The position numbers and the translations under genes are program-made. Shown one piece after another: positions 11,599 through 23,187 of a DNA stretch of 64,000 bases (position 1 is its first letter; each line of letters begins with the position of its first letter). The stretch lies in assembly GCA_037043455.1 (NCBI GenBank), contig JAWPHD010005082.1, forward strand, positions 1 to 64,000, given 5' to 3'. The notes beneath the pieces were generated by a model, which was not told where the DNA came from, searched no databases, and saw only the letters and a program-made list of their open reading frames with translations. Origin of the DNA: Cyrtodaria siliqua (Eukaryota; Mollusca; Bivalvia; Adapedonta; Hiatellidae).

Positions 11599-12044
11599 TC
11601 ACTACACACTTCGATTCTACTGTGTTGGCCATAGGCAGTAAATTCCAATTTTCCATTCTGAATCAAGCATTTACAGTCTAAAAGTGTTTTTTTGGGAAAA
11701 TACAGTAACTGCTGCTCATAAAAATCCACAAAATCTGGTACATAGCCCAGTTTGGTTTTTTTTAATGTGAGTGGTGGCAGTCAAGGTACTCTTTTCGGCT
11801 TTCACTAAACAGTTTGCACCTACATTCATACGCATTTTGAGCACCCACAAATGTGTCACATTTTGCTGTCAGTGTCGTCTAATCGCTATTCATCCAATCT
11901 CACACTATTGTTTTCTCACCTGCAACAAAAAAGAAAATATCCATGGGCAATTATTAAAACATCTCAAAACGAAGAACACACCCCTACATTTTATGGTGTA
12001 AAAATCATCCTACAGTCACATGCAAGGGAGCTAAGTGCATAGTG
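11599..12044. repeat. Terminal direct repeat, left copy
   Basis: Near-identical by eye to 14537-14913. Shared landmarks are 'cactacacacttcgatt', 'ttggccataggcagt', 'aatcaagcatttacagtc', 'cccacaaatgt' and 'gctaagtgcatagtg'. This copy has about 80 extra bases (roughly 11755-11835) absent from the right copy. Confidence 0.85.
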
Positions 12045-14536
12045 TGCTCATGTGTGTGCATGTCTTCACAATCATAACCGCAACAACTATAGATCACTAT
12101 CTAACAAAAAAAAAAATATAGATACTTTTGTCATAGATTACATGAGATTACGGCTCAAAATGCAACATGCATCAGTTTGCTTCGTGCCATATTCATGGAG
12201 CGAAACAATCAGGAATTTTAATCTGTATCAAGAGTAGAAAATATTCAGTAACTTTTGTATTCTAAGAGATTGTGTTCTTAAATTCTGTAGGCTTTGTGTT
12301 GGATATATAATCTAAAAAAAGTGTGATGTTTGTCTTTCAGGCAGTGTTTCTTAATTTATTAATTGTTCACCTATGCCCATATATGATTTTTTTTTTAATT
12401 AATTTATTTTTTATTAAATGATGCTTTCTGAAACAGAAGTAGTGGTTAGACTTATTTTCCAGTCAAAAATAGTTTATTATATTAACTGTTTTACAATGCC
12501 ATTAAAGGCCATTCAAGTTGATGTCATCACAGGCATGGCTCCAATAAAACAAGCCCTTCATTCAACTCTCAAATTGGCATCTTCTACCAGCTTCCTGTAT
12601 AAAAAGATAAAATGGCCTTTACTTAGCACATGATTACAATATTGATAATAATGTCGCTAAATATTACTATTTGAAAACCTAGCCGTTGTACAAAACAAAA
12701 TGTAGGGGAAAAATCTGAAAATATACACAAAAGTGATTTAAAAGGGGAACAAATACATAAAACCAGCAGGGGAGTTAACTAGGAAACACTAAATGACACC
12801 ACAACTTGCGAAAAGCAGAAAAACAACCGAAAACCACAGGCATGCAGATTAGTTTTCAAGAAATTGTAACAATACAGATAACGCTACCAAATGTAGATGA
12901 ACATCGCTTAGCTTAAAAGTCTATGAAATTATAACAATCGGTATATTTCATAAAATGTCTGTCAATTGCATGTTATATCGAAGCTCTTAATTAATCGCAT
13001 TGAAACGCATTGCATGCACTTTATACATAGTTGTTGAATTCATCTTAAATTACAGTCAGTCAGTCACAGTCAGTCAATCAGTCAGTCAGTCAGTCAGTCA
13101 CAAAACATTTTCCAAATGAAAATCAGTGATCAACTGCTTGCGACCGACTGCAGTGTTTCTCCAGACGACACTGTACACCTACTCAAAGCAGTGAAAATTG
13201 AATGCAGACCATTTGGATCAGAGCGAAAAAGATAGCAGCATAATACTATACGTAATGCAGCACAACAAGTAACATGCCAAAAATAAATTCAGTACAGATA
13301 TGCGAAAAGAATTATCTAGGCGACACAGGCAATCTTTACTGTGAAAATGATAGAACCAGAATTAAATGTTTTATTATGACGCGAAATTCACTTGAATTTC
13401 AATGATGTAATTCGCGTACATTTTTTTTATTTAAACATATATTAGCACAGTTTTATTTCTTAGTGCAAAATAACATTTATAATCACAATTCAGAACCGAA
13501 AACACTTTTAACGCCATTTTTTAATTTACGTAAAAAGAGACGATGAAGAATATAACAGTACATTAAAGTTTTGTCTGGAATTCTTATACAAACAGACACA
13601 CAATTTATTGGATGTTTTTTTATTTGACATGACGCGAAATTTGTATGAAATGCGCATGAAAAAATATCACGAGAGAACAAACTGCCTGCGTACAAAAGGA
13701 ATACAAGAAATGAGATGAATACGCTAAAAGCTGGAACGCCTCATTCAGCTAACACCAAGCATGAAACAATTTTGTGTCTCGGCAAATGTGCAACTGCAAT
13801 CGACAAATCTTCCCAAAAGACACAGCGGTTCGAAAAAGGTTGTTACACAACTTTAAAGCAAACAAGGAAGAGCGACTAAGTTAATAAACATATTTGATGA
13901 ACATTCTCGACAAATAAGACACACCGAACAGCGGTTTTGAAATTTGTTGCACTGCATAAGTGGGTGGGGTATGTTTCTAATATTGTCAATAGCAGAAATA
14001 AAGAATTTGCTATACAAACACATACCTGTTAGATGTCATATGAAGCTGCTTTCCGTGAACATGTCCCTGGCATAGTGTCGGTACATTGTATCCATTTGAA
14101 CCCAACCGAGACGAGAACTAAACTTCCAGAAACAATTTATCGACTCGCAAGCACAACATTTTTTTGGCAAATACAATCGAATATCCATCTTTTGCGGAAT
14201 AGTTGATACTGCATGTACATGTGTATGCACTGAAATATGCACTGAAAACATTTATATTGCGTTTCATCGCCTGGAATCCATATCGACATTACGGACGTGA
14301 TTTGGGAGTTCACTACAATCAGCATACACAAAGTAATCCATGTTGATCAAAGTATGGTCCATTTTCATGTGCAAAATCACTAATTTATGGCCAAATTCAA
14401 CTGAAGTTCATTGCAATTCATCACAAAATGTTCAATTCAACTTTTTCACACAGTTGAAAACATCAATCTCAGAAATATTGATCTGTGTCAATGAAAGCTG
14501 TACTGAAAGCGTCTGGCTGATTGTTTCTTCAATGAC
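12045..14536. other. Interior of the direct-repeat-flanked insertion
   Basis: AT-rich, with no recognisable protein. A (CAGT)n tract lies at 13052-13099. Minus-strand frames near 13483-13695 and 14036-14331 are short and motif-free. The bases next to the left repeat do not look like a tRNA primer site, and those before the right repeat are not purine-rich. This argues against a standard LTR retroelement. Confidence 0.5.
13052..13099. repeat. (CAGT)n microsatellite
   Basis: Interrupted tetranucleotide cagt/cagtcaat tract of about 48 bases. Confidence 0.8.
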
Positions 14537-14913
14537 TCACTACACACTTCGATTTTACCTTTGTTGGCCATAGGCAGTTAAGTCCAATTTTCCATTCTGA
14601 ATCAAGCATTTACAGTCTAAAAGTACTTTTTTGGGAAAATACAGTTACTGCTGCTCATAAAAATCCACAAAATCTGGTACATAGCCCAGTTTGTTTGAGC
14701 ACCCACAAATGTCTCACATTTTGCTGTCAGTGTCGTCTAATCGCTATTCATCCAATCTCACACTATTGTTTTCTCACCTGCAACAAGAAAAGAAAATATC
14801 CATGGGCAATTATTAAAATATCTCAAACCGAAGAACACACTCCTACTTTTTATGGTGTAAGAATCATCCTACAGTCACCTACAGTCATATGCAAGGGAGC
14901 TAAGTGCATAGTG
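14537..14913. repeat. Terminal direct repeat, right copy
   Basis: Partner of 11599-12044. It ends ...gtgcatagtga and is followed by gacctgaagc, where polymerase-like coding resumes. Confidence 0.85.
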
Positions 14914-14914
14914 A

Positions 14915-16152
14915 GACCTGAAGCAATAATAAAAGTATTTCTTCAGATTCAAATAATCCCGAAAACTCATAAACAGAGACATACCAACAACATACCGACT
15001 GTGGTTATGGGTACAAGGTTGTTTGTTGTTATGATGATAAATATACCAAGCCTGTCGTTACATACAAAGGAACAAACGCTGTTTAAGAGTTTTTAGAAAA
15101 AAACGATAGAGGAAGAAAGATATTGCAAGAAACACGAATGCATATTTTAAAAAAGATTTGACGATGACGGTAGAAGAAGAAAAAAATTCAGGGCAGCTGA
15201 AAATGTAATATTTGCGATAAACTTTACATGACATGTGATAAGTCAGTTAGAGATCATTGCCACTTTATGTCCCAATCACTCTATAACTTATTAAAAAACA
15301 GTCCATCGTTTCAATATACTTCGCAAGAATACTCTGGTAATAAGTTGGAGCTGATAAGAAGAAAAGGTGTCTTATGAATATATGAATAGCTTTGAACGTT
15401 TTAAAGAAAAATAACCTCCCAAAAAGATAGTTTTTATTCTCAGTTAAATGACGTTCACATCTTGGATGCAGATTCTGAACATGCTAGTAAAATATGGAAG
15501 ACATTTAAGATTAAAAACATGGGAGATATCAGAATTTGTATTTGAAATAGCAATGTATTGCTGCTGGCTAATGATTCTGAACATTTCAGAAAAATGTGTT
15601 TTGAGTACTACACATTAGATCCTTGCCATTACTTCAGCAATCATGGACTGGCTTGGAATGCATGTCTTAACATGACTGGAATTTGATTTAAATACCGATA
15701 TCGATCAGTACCTGTTCATAGAAAAAGGACTAATGGGTGGTGTAAGTTACATTGCAACCAGATATTCAAAAACTAACAATAAATACATGAAAATCTATGA
15801 CAGCAGTGAAGAAGCAAATATATAATGTATCTTGACGCTTATAACTTGTATGGGTGGGCTATGTGGCGACCATTACCAACTGGTAATTTCAAATGGGTTG
15901 GCAAATTCGAGAAAGGAAAATCAAATTATATTGTTGAGTGTGATTTCGAATATCTTGAAGAGTTGTATGACTTACATAATGACTACCCTCTCTCTCCAGA
16001 AACTTTGGAAATAAAAGACGAGCTGTTATCAGACTTGAAGAAGAAGTTTAATTTGGGGCCAAGCAAAGTTAAGAAACTTGTCACAACATTGAAGGATAAA
16101 AAAACAAATGTTACTCACTACAGAAATTTAAAACTTTGGCTAAAGGTTAAAA
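14915..16152 (+). pseudogene. Polinton-type DNA polymerase B, middle part, decayed
   Basis: Blocks in shifting frames follow the family order: a DSNNPE-like start (about 14945), KVVCC and YTKPVVTYKGTNAV (about 15015-15080), EEERYCKKHE-like (about 15100), RDHCH (15251), FSRYLQ-like LELIRRKGV (about 15348), MNSFERFKEKNLP (15379-15420), DVHILDADSEHA (about 15450), YYTLDPCHYFSNHGLAWNA (15605-15660), and GGVSYIATRYSKTNNKYMK (about 15735-15790). The longest intact stretch is 15825-16140, with YLDAYNLYGWAM, the polymerase A-motif region, then LPTGNFKW and LSPETLEIKDE. It is cut after HYRNLKLWLK by the element at 16153. Confidence 0.85.
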
Positions 16153-18622
16153 CAAGAGGCCCAAGAGGGCCTGTATGGCTCTACTGGCTATATGATGTCC
16201 ATGGTGGGGTTGGGAGGGATAGAAGGATTGTTTTTCAGGTATAGAAGTGCCAAACTATTTTTTTATAAAGTGTCTTATATAGGGGGAGGGATGTATTTGG
16301 CTCAAGTTTGACTAACTTTTATAACAAATCAAACTTTCGTTAATAAAAAGACTTAAACCGAGTTTGACATGTGACCCCAGAGTCACCATTTGAACAAACT
16401 TCGTAGAGGACCATAAGCTGAGTGTAAATACAAAATATTAAACTGTTGGCTCTTGTAGTTTTAGAGAAGAAGATTTTTTTAGTTTTCCCCTATATCAGTC
16501 GATGTAAAACAGTGAGCCCTTGGCCAAGGCCAAATTTGACCCCAAGGTCACCATTTGAACAAACTTGGTAGAAGACAATAAGCTGATGGTAAATACAAAA
16601 TATTAAACCTTTGGCTCTTATAGTTTCAGAGAAGAAGATTTTTGAAATATTCCCCCATATAAGTCTATGTAAAACTGTGACCCCTGAGGCGGGGCAAAAT
16701 TTGACACCAGGGTCACCTTTGAATAAAACTGGCTGATAATATACTAAAATATATAAAAAGTATTAAACCTTTATCTCTTGTAGTTTCAAAGAAGAAGATT
16801 TTTGAAGTTTTTCCCTATAACACTACGTAAAACTGATCCAACAAGGGCCTCTAAGCTCCCAATTAAAGAAAAATGAACGAAGGTTTCTTATGAGAATTTT
16901 TTTTTTAAATGTTATGAAAATATTTAAAAAAATATAAAAAAAAATAAAAAAATAAAAAAAAATAATAAAAAATATAATATTTAGAAAAAATATGAATTGT
17001 TTTAACCGATGAACCAATGTTTCTTATGGACAAAAAGCCTCCAGTGAGATTTGAACCCACGTCTCCTGGGGTTTCCAGTGTATATTACCAAAAATTGAAA
17101 ATAACTCCGACGTTACTGGTTTCATCTGGCTGGTTTTCAAACTCTTCTGAGCTTTCATTGATATCAACTATCTGACCAAGTTTGGGAAAGATCGTATAAA
17201 AAATGAAGGCACTAGAGTGTTCACAAGGCTGAACATGGCATTTTTCAATAATTCAAGGGCACATAACTCTTGTATTCCTGCTTCGATATAGTTGCTTTTC
17301 AAACTAGTCCAAGCTTTCATTGATATTAACAATCTTATAAAGTTTGGTAAAGATCGGATACAAAACTAAGGCACTATCGTCTTAAAGAGGCAAAATACAG
17401 TATTTTTAAGTAAATCAAGGGTCATAACTCCGGTGTTACTGGTCCGATCTGGCTGGTTTTAGAACTTATCTGAGCTTTTATCAATATTAACTATCTGTGC
17501 AAATTTGGTAAAGATCAATAAATAAATGCAGGTGCTAGAGTGTTCACGAGGCAACAAAATGTATTATTCAGAAAAATCAGGGGCCATAACTCGGTGTTAC
17601 TTCTTCGATTAGGTTGGTTTTCAAAGTTGTCTGAGATTTTATTGATATCAACAATCTGTGGAAGTTTGATAAAGATCAAATAATAAATGAAGGTGCTGGA
17701 TGTTTACAAGGCTTAATATGGCATTTGTTAACAAAACAACGGCCATAACTCTGATGTTACTAACCCAATTTAACTGGTTTCAGATCTTGTCTAAGCTTTT
17801 ATCATGTTTATTGGTATTAACAATGGTGCAAGTTCGGTAAAGATCAAATAATAAATGAAGCTGCTAGAGTGTTCACATGGCAACAAACGGCATTTTTCAG
17901 GGGAAAAAACAAGGGCCATAACTCCGGTGTTACTCATTTGATTTTGCTGATTTTCAAACTTGTCTAAGCTTTCATTGATATTAACAATCTGTGCAAGTTT
18001 TATAAAGATCTATTAATAAATGAAGGTGCTGAATGTTTACAAGGCTTAATATGGCATTTGTTAACAAAACAACGGCCATAACTCTGATGTTACTAACCCA
18101 ATTTAACTGGTTTCAGATCTTGTCTAAGCTTTTATCATGTTTATTGGTATTAACCATGTGTGCAAGTTCGGTAAAGATCAAATAATAAATGAAGCTGCTA
18201 GAGTGTTCACATGGCAACAAACGGCATTTTTCAGGAAAAAAACAAGGGCCATAACTCCGGTGTTACTCATTTGATTTTGGCTGATTTTCAAACTTGTCTA
18301 AGCTTTCATTAATATTAACAATCTGTGCAAGTTTAATAAAGATCAAATAATAAATAAAGGTGCTAGAGGGTTTACAAGGCTTAATATAGTATTTTTTTAG
18401 CAAAACAAGAGCCATAACTTCGGTGTAATTAATTCGATCTGGCTGTTTTTCGAACTTGTCCGAGCTTTCATTGATATTAAGACACTGGCAAAGTTTCGTA
18501 AAGACCCGATTAATGATGAAGGCCTTAGAGTGTTCACGATGCAAAAGTTAACGAACAACGGACGGACGACGGACGACGAACGACTCGTCATCCCATAATA
18601 CACGGGATACTCCAGTCGCAAT
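16153..18622 (-). mobile_element. Hairpin-ended modular repeat element, copy 2, inserted in the polymerase relic
   Basis: Flanked by the 8-bp direct repeat ggttaaaa (16145-16152 and 18623-18630), a clear target-site duplication. In + orientation it begins with the hairpin AGGCCC-AAGA-GGGCCT (16157-16172). It continues with three ~170-bp units ('gaccccagggtcaccatttg', 16290-16830), an A-rich tract (16875-16995), a T-arm module (17044-17060) and about nine ~160-bp units ('ggccataactccggtgttac', 17086-18540). It ends with ggacggacgacgg (18561-18575) and 'catcccata'. Read on the minus strand this matches the order of the other copies. No proteins. Confidence 0.75.
17044..17060 (-). other. tRNA T-arm / B-box module
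   Basis: The reverse complement reads GTGGG-TTCAAAT-CTCAC, a T-arm with one weak pair. It sits inside the hairpin-ended element, between the two tandem-unit families. Confidence 0.5.
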
Positions 18623-19445
18623 GGTTAAAAGTATATAGACTTCAGTATTACAAAAGGAACAGCTGGTAAAAATGCTTTCGAAAACTATTTCTTCAAGCTA
18701 AATGAATAATTCAGTTTTTGGCAAAACCATGGAAGACTTGAGAAAAGGAATTAATGTTAAACTAACACACGACGAGGAAGTCCTTTTAAAATATGCAGCA
18801 AGACCATCATTTATTTCTAGTAAAAAAATGTATTTGCTATTAACAAAATAAAAGAAAGGCTGGTCCTAAATCGTCCTTATTATGTTGGCCTGTGTATTCT
18901 GGACTTGCCAAAATACTTAATGTAAGATTTACACTACAATTGTACTAAAAACAAATACAATGAAAATGCTTAAGTTATTGTTTACTGACACTGATTCATT
19001 ATGTTATGAAATCAGGACAGAAGATGTGTGTGCTGATCTTTACAAAGATAGGGACATTTTTAACGACTTCGATTACAATTCAAAAAGTAAATTTTATTTT
19101 GATGATAACACAAAGATTATTGGTGAAATGAAAGACGAAGCTTGTGGTGCAATAATCGTAGAGTTTGTTAGATTGAGAAGGAAATCATACTCTTACATTT
19201 TGGTTAATAATACTGAAAAAAGAAAATGCAAAGGTGTCAAACAATGTGTTGTTTAAAAACAAATAACACATGATAACTACAAAAACATTTTATTCACAGC
19301 AACGGAAGCTCACCATAAAATGAAAGTTATCAGATCTAACAAACAAGCTAAACAGGTATGAAATTAATAAATAAAAAGTTGGTCTGCATATGATGGCAAA
19401 ATATACATTTTAGACAATGGGCAAGATACGCTAGCATATAAATAA
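18623..19445 (+). pseudogene. Polinton-type DNA polymerase B, C-terminal part, decayed
   Basis: After the inserted element the polymerase resumes with NSVFGKTMEDLRKG-like sequence (about 18705-18745), VKLTHDEEVLLKYA (about 18752) and ERLVLNRPYYVGLCILDLPK (18850-18915). KLLFTDTDSLCYEI (18966-19010) contains the DTD catalytic motif C. Then come GEMKDEACGAIIVEFVRLR, KGVKQCVV, THDNYKNILF (about 19268), HHKMKVIRS (about 19312) and a YILDNGQDTLAYK-like end (about 19408-19445). The catalytic aspartates of motif C are preserved within a frameshifted relic. No Polinton integrase, ATPase or capsid gene was seen nearby. Confidence 0.85.
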
Positions 19446-21924
19446 GCGTCCTCCTACTTAGGTAGCTGCATGGGGATAAATCTGGTTAGCCACGATGAGG
19501 ATTTCCCTGTTTCTTCTGACTTTGTTTGATCTCTCTACACATCATATTATTAATTGCCCTACGAGTAGTTTAGAAATTGGGGTGTCCCGGGAAGTTCTTA
19601 CTGAACGGGTTTACAAAACGAGTATAAAATTTGTTGTTGGGGCTTGATGGTACTGCGTCTTCCCAGCTCGGAACTGATTGGAAGTTGTTTAGACCCAAGG
19701 GGAAAACTGCGCCAGATTCCTCAATTTCTATATTACTCTTAAAAGCAAACCTGCAGAGCCAAAAAGTATATCTAGAACTTCTGTGCCGTCAAGAGGCTAT
19801 TTGCTGGTATCAACAGGAAAAGAACAAACAGTATAAAACCACTGTTTATGAATTACTAAGTACTGCATAGTCGTAGATGTAGTTTAAGTCTCAGGTTAGC
19901 ATCCATGTGATCAGAACCCTAGTTCGTCTTAACACTTACAACAGTCAACAAAGAAAGCGTACACCCAGATGTGCATAATCAACCTCATTACGAATAGTAT
20001 AATGCTCCAAACGTGTACGTCTTACATGTGTTCAGACATCGTAACTTTGTGTTTGAGAAGGTGTTAACGTTTGACATTCACGAAAGGAGTTAAAAGTTTG
20101 ACAATCATGAGACAATACAGAATACCAGCATTTAACAAGATGACAGATATCTTGTGTTTTCCAATTCCACTCCATGCATATTGGTTTTGCTCTATTTTTA
20201 CTTTGCGGAACTCAAATTCTGTTATTGAAGGAACTGTCCATACAAATGTATCACGTTATAAATGAATATCTTTTACAAATTTTAAAACTTTGAGAAACTA
20301 AATTTGAATTATTGTTAATTTTTTCATTACGAATTTTATTTTTATATTCTAGAAATGGATCTGCTAAATTTCTTTTTTGACAGAGCGATATACTTTACTT
20401 TTGTCTCTTTGTAAATCGTTCTCTGATGCAGGCTTATAAACGGATGACACTATCATTTAAGGATGTTGGCTGGGCAAGTTTTGACAGTCTAAACATTTTA
20501 TAAATGTTTATTTAACCATATCGTGATTATTGGTATCTAATTTAGGACAACGATATTTAAAAAAATAGCTTGAACAGTTATATTAGGTGATGCTTATGTG
20601 TCAGAAGTACGGTTGATTTTGTTTTTACAAAAGATAAAACCAGGTTCAAGATACCAGATAATGTATGTCAAAAGTATCTTAGCGACATGTTTGATATATA
20701 AGGGTATAATGAACACCAATACCTTACCTTTAGGATAAGTTACATATTAGATACTCCACAATGCGAAAGTAAAAATGTTATCATATTTCGGAACTATAAG
20801 ATGGAACAGTGTCTCACTGAATGCAAATATTTCGAGTCTTGTAAATAGACATATATGTAAGAAATTTATGTTAATATCCATTGAAACGTTTTTATTTCTT
20901 AATTTATGTCTAAAGCAAAACATTGTTTTATTGCCAATCCTTATTCTTAAACTACCGTCTTATTATTTAGCTGTTGTTCTGTAAATCACTATTTGTTATT
21001 CTCAAACTGTAAACACGCTTTAAAGAGGGCCTCAATGAACATTGGCTCTAACGACTGAGTCACCCTCTTTAAATAAAGAAGTTACATTCTTACTATTCTT
21101 CCTACGACTAAGATCCCTCGGCCACCAATCGAATTTAATACATGTGTATGTCGATGAGTGAGTCGATAACTAAGCCTGAAAACAAATTAATTAAGGACCT
21201 ACTTCCCAGCCCTACCTGGTAATTTAACAAGAAAAGGAAAGGTTGTCTTTTTACTGATAGTAAGCTGCATAATCGATTGGCTCAGGTATATAAATTGACG
21301 CCCGATTATAGTTTTTTCTTTGTACAAGTATAGCATTTATATATCTAGGATAAAGCTTTACAATAATTTATACTTTACCTTTATGAAGGAAAAACAAGTT
21401 TACATTTTACCTATTCAAAAAACTTATTTTTTTGGTAATATTTTATTGCTTTAAGAATTTAAAAATAAACCAAAACACAATTAAAACCCGACTTTTATGT
21501 AATTATGTGGTGGGTGAGACAGGCGACATGATCACTATGTTCATGGCGATGTGCTATTTCAGAAGTATTGTAATAACCTTCACTACACGCTGTCAAGGTA
21601 GATAAATGCGATGTGATGGCGATGCAAAAATAATTGTTTTATATGTTTATGTATCGGTATGCTTTTATTCTTGATAACTCCAGTTACATTATATGCAATA
21701 CTATAATGATTATGGACGTTTGATTCCCGGAATTCGACTTTAAACAATGTTACTTTGCCTTAGGTTTATAGAGCCATTGTATCACAACTAGTACATGGAT
21801 GAATCTTATTTGCACAGACAATGTATGTAGTGTTGATATAGGTATATATTATTATTTAATTTGGTAATTCAAACCAGCGAACCAGACTTTCGGATTAATA
21901 TAATGTGGTTATGCTTCATTCCAG
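19446..21924. other. No supported gene
   Basis: Open frames at 19631-19870, 20071-20265 and 20775-20984 lack recognisable motifs and clear splice borders. This is intronic if the exon at 8342 belongs to the gene, otherwise intergenic. No tandem repeat was noticed. Confidence 0.4.
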
Positions 21925-22285
21925 AAAGAAGAAATAGAGAAACTTAAAAATGATGCTCAAAATGAGCATTTCGATGACTCTTCAACGCCTTTATTAGCAA
22001 GACACGTTTCAGTTATGATCGACGAATCTGTGGAAGATGAAATCATTTGTAAAGAAAGTTCAGCTACCCCGTACTCGCCAAAATTTGAGAGAGAAAGACA
22101 TTCTAGTAAACATAAACCAGATAGATTTGAAAGCAATCTAAGTGCAATTAAACGTTCTTATACAACTGATAAACTTCTTGGCACAATGCATATAACAGGG
22201 GCGTCGTCCTTTGTAGGATTCAATAGTGAGCAAGGGAGGGAAAAGAGCCCTGAAACGACCATTGACAGTGTTAACAAAAGACAAG
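21925..22285 (+). CDS. Kinase-KEN gene, exon A
   Basis: 361 nt between an acceptor (ttcattccag) and a donor (ACAAG|gtaaac), phase 0 to 1. It encodes about 120 residues. It starts with a charged helical KEEIEKLK, followed by Ser/Glu/Lys-rich, probably disordered sequence (DESVEDEI, FERERHSSKHKPDRF). Near residues 79-86 is YTTDKLLG, echoing YHTDKLLG at the start of the kinase domain in the 62764 exon, but no glycine loop follows. No membrane segment and no domain I recognise. The next exon completes its split codon (G+TT) and stays open. Confidence 0.75.
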
Positions 22286-22693
22286 GTAAACTCTTAGTTA
22301 TCATCATTATGATTTAATATTTTTATTACATTTGAATAGAAAAAAGAACGTAATTTTCTACAAAAGATTGTGAGAATTTGCCTTCTGCTTAAACCAACGT
22401 TCACTTGCCATGCTATTTATAAATTGTAGCAACTTTGGATATTTCTCCTTATAAGGAAAATATAGTTAATTTCTCCATACTTTTTTGTAGTAATAAATTA
22501 CACGTATGCACGACTAAAAATGTATTATATCAACTGAATTAACCTTAATTTTTTTTAAAAATCAAACTCTTAGGCATCCACAACAATATATAAAACTGTT
22601 TTTTAACAAATTAAAGGAGAAGTTTATACACAGTTTAAATTGTGATACAGCGTATGTATAGCATTAGTTTGAGTATTGCGGAGTATGTTTTAG

Positions 22694-22827
22694 TTGATAT
22701 GGATCATATGTTACCGGTTACTGTTTCGTCCTTTTTAGAATCTAGCAAAAGTATAGTGGAATTTTCGCCCACTCCACAAAGACTAATGGAAGACATTTGC
22801 CGAGAGCAGAAAGGAGCCGATTTGAAG
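22694..22827 (+). CDS. Kinase-KEN gene, exon B
   Basis: 134 nt, acceptor tatgttttag, donor TTGAAG|gtaact, phase 1 to 0. It encodes about 45 residues (LPVTVSSFLESSKSIVEFS, PTPQRLMEDICREQKG) with no recognised domain. The exon starts TTGATATGG, and the split valine codon with exon A keeps the frame. The upstream ATG at 22642 falls in the intron and is not needed as a start. Confidence 0.7.
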
Positions 22828-22939
22828 GTAACTATATACTCTGTGTACAGTTCTCTTACGTTTTTTGATGAACGTTTACTTTATAGTATGATCAGCAATA
22901 TAAATATTATCAAAATACATATTAATTTAATTATACAAA

Positions 22940-23155
22940 CTTTCATGAGAGGTAAAATAAGGTGCAACACCACTCATGCCCCAGCACCGGCTAAGCAGTA
23001 TTCGTAACAGTAGTTCTAAATGTTATAATGAAGAAATCAGAGCTTAACAGTTTGTACCACGAGAGAGAAACGGAATTGTACTATTTAAAATGACATTAAC
23101 TTACACTAGCAATTAAACAAAACGTACATATTGAACGTGGTCTTAAGTGTGTGTG

Positions 23156-23187
<32 letters not shown>

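Larger units (their letters stand above)
11599..14914. mobile_element. 3.3-kb insertion with long direct repeats, inside the polymerase relic
   Basis: The polymerase frame stops at ...ADFEGLT (about 11601) and resumes at about 14915 with the following block of the same protein family, so 11599-14914 is extra DNA. It starts TCACTA and ends TAGTGA, and the flanking bases on both sides are GAC. Direct repeats of 446 bp (11599-12044) and 377 bp (14537-14913) lie at the two ends, giving LTR-like geometry. No gag, RT or transposase was found between them. GAC also precedes the inner repeat, so a segmental duplication is an alternative. Confidence 0.6.

Noticed and set aside
11599..14914. Standard LTR retrotransposon
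   Set aside because: No gag/RT/integrase, no primer-binding or purine tract, and tips are TCACTA/TAGTGA instead of TG...CA.
18263..18621. Minus-strand frames containing VNINESxDKFE-type sequence, also near 5681, 58824 and 61205
   Set aside because: The same string appears wherever the ~160-bp repeat unit occurs, in both orientations. It is repeat translation, not a protein family.
22642..22693. ATG at 22642 as a gene start
   Set aside because: The upstream exon joins exactly at 22694 in phase, and the preceding bases end in a good acceptor, so this ATG is intronic.
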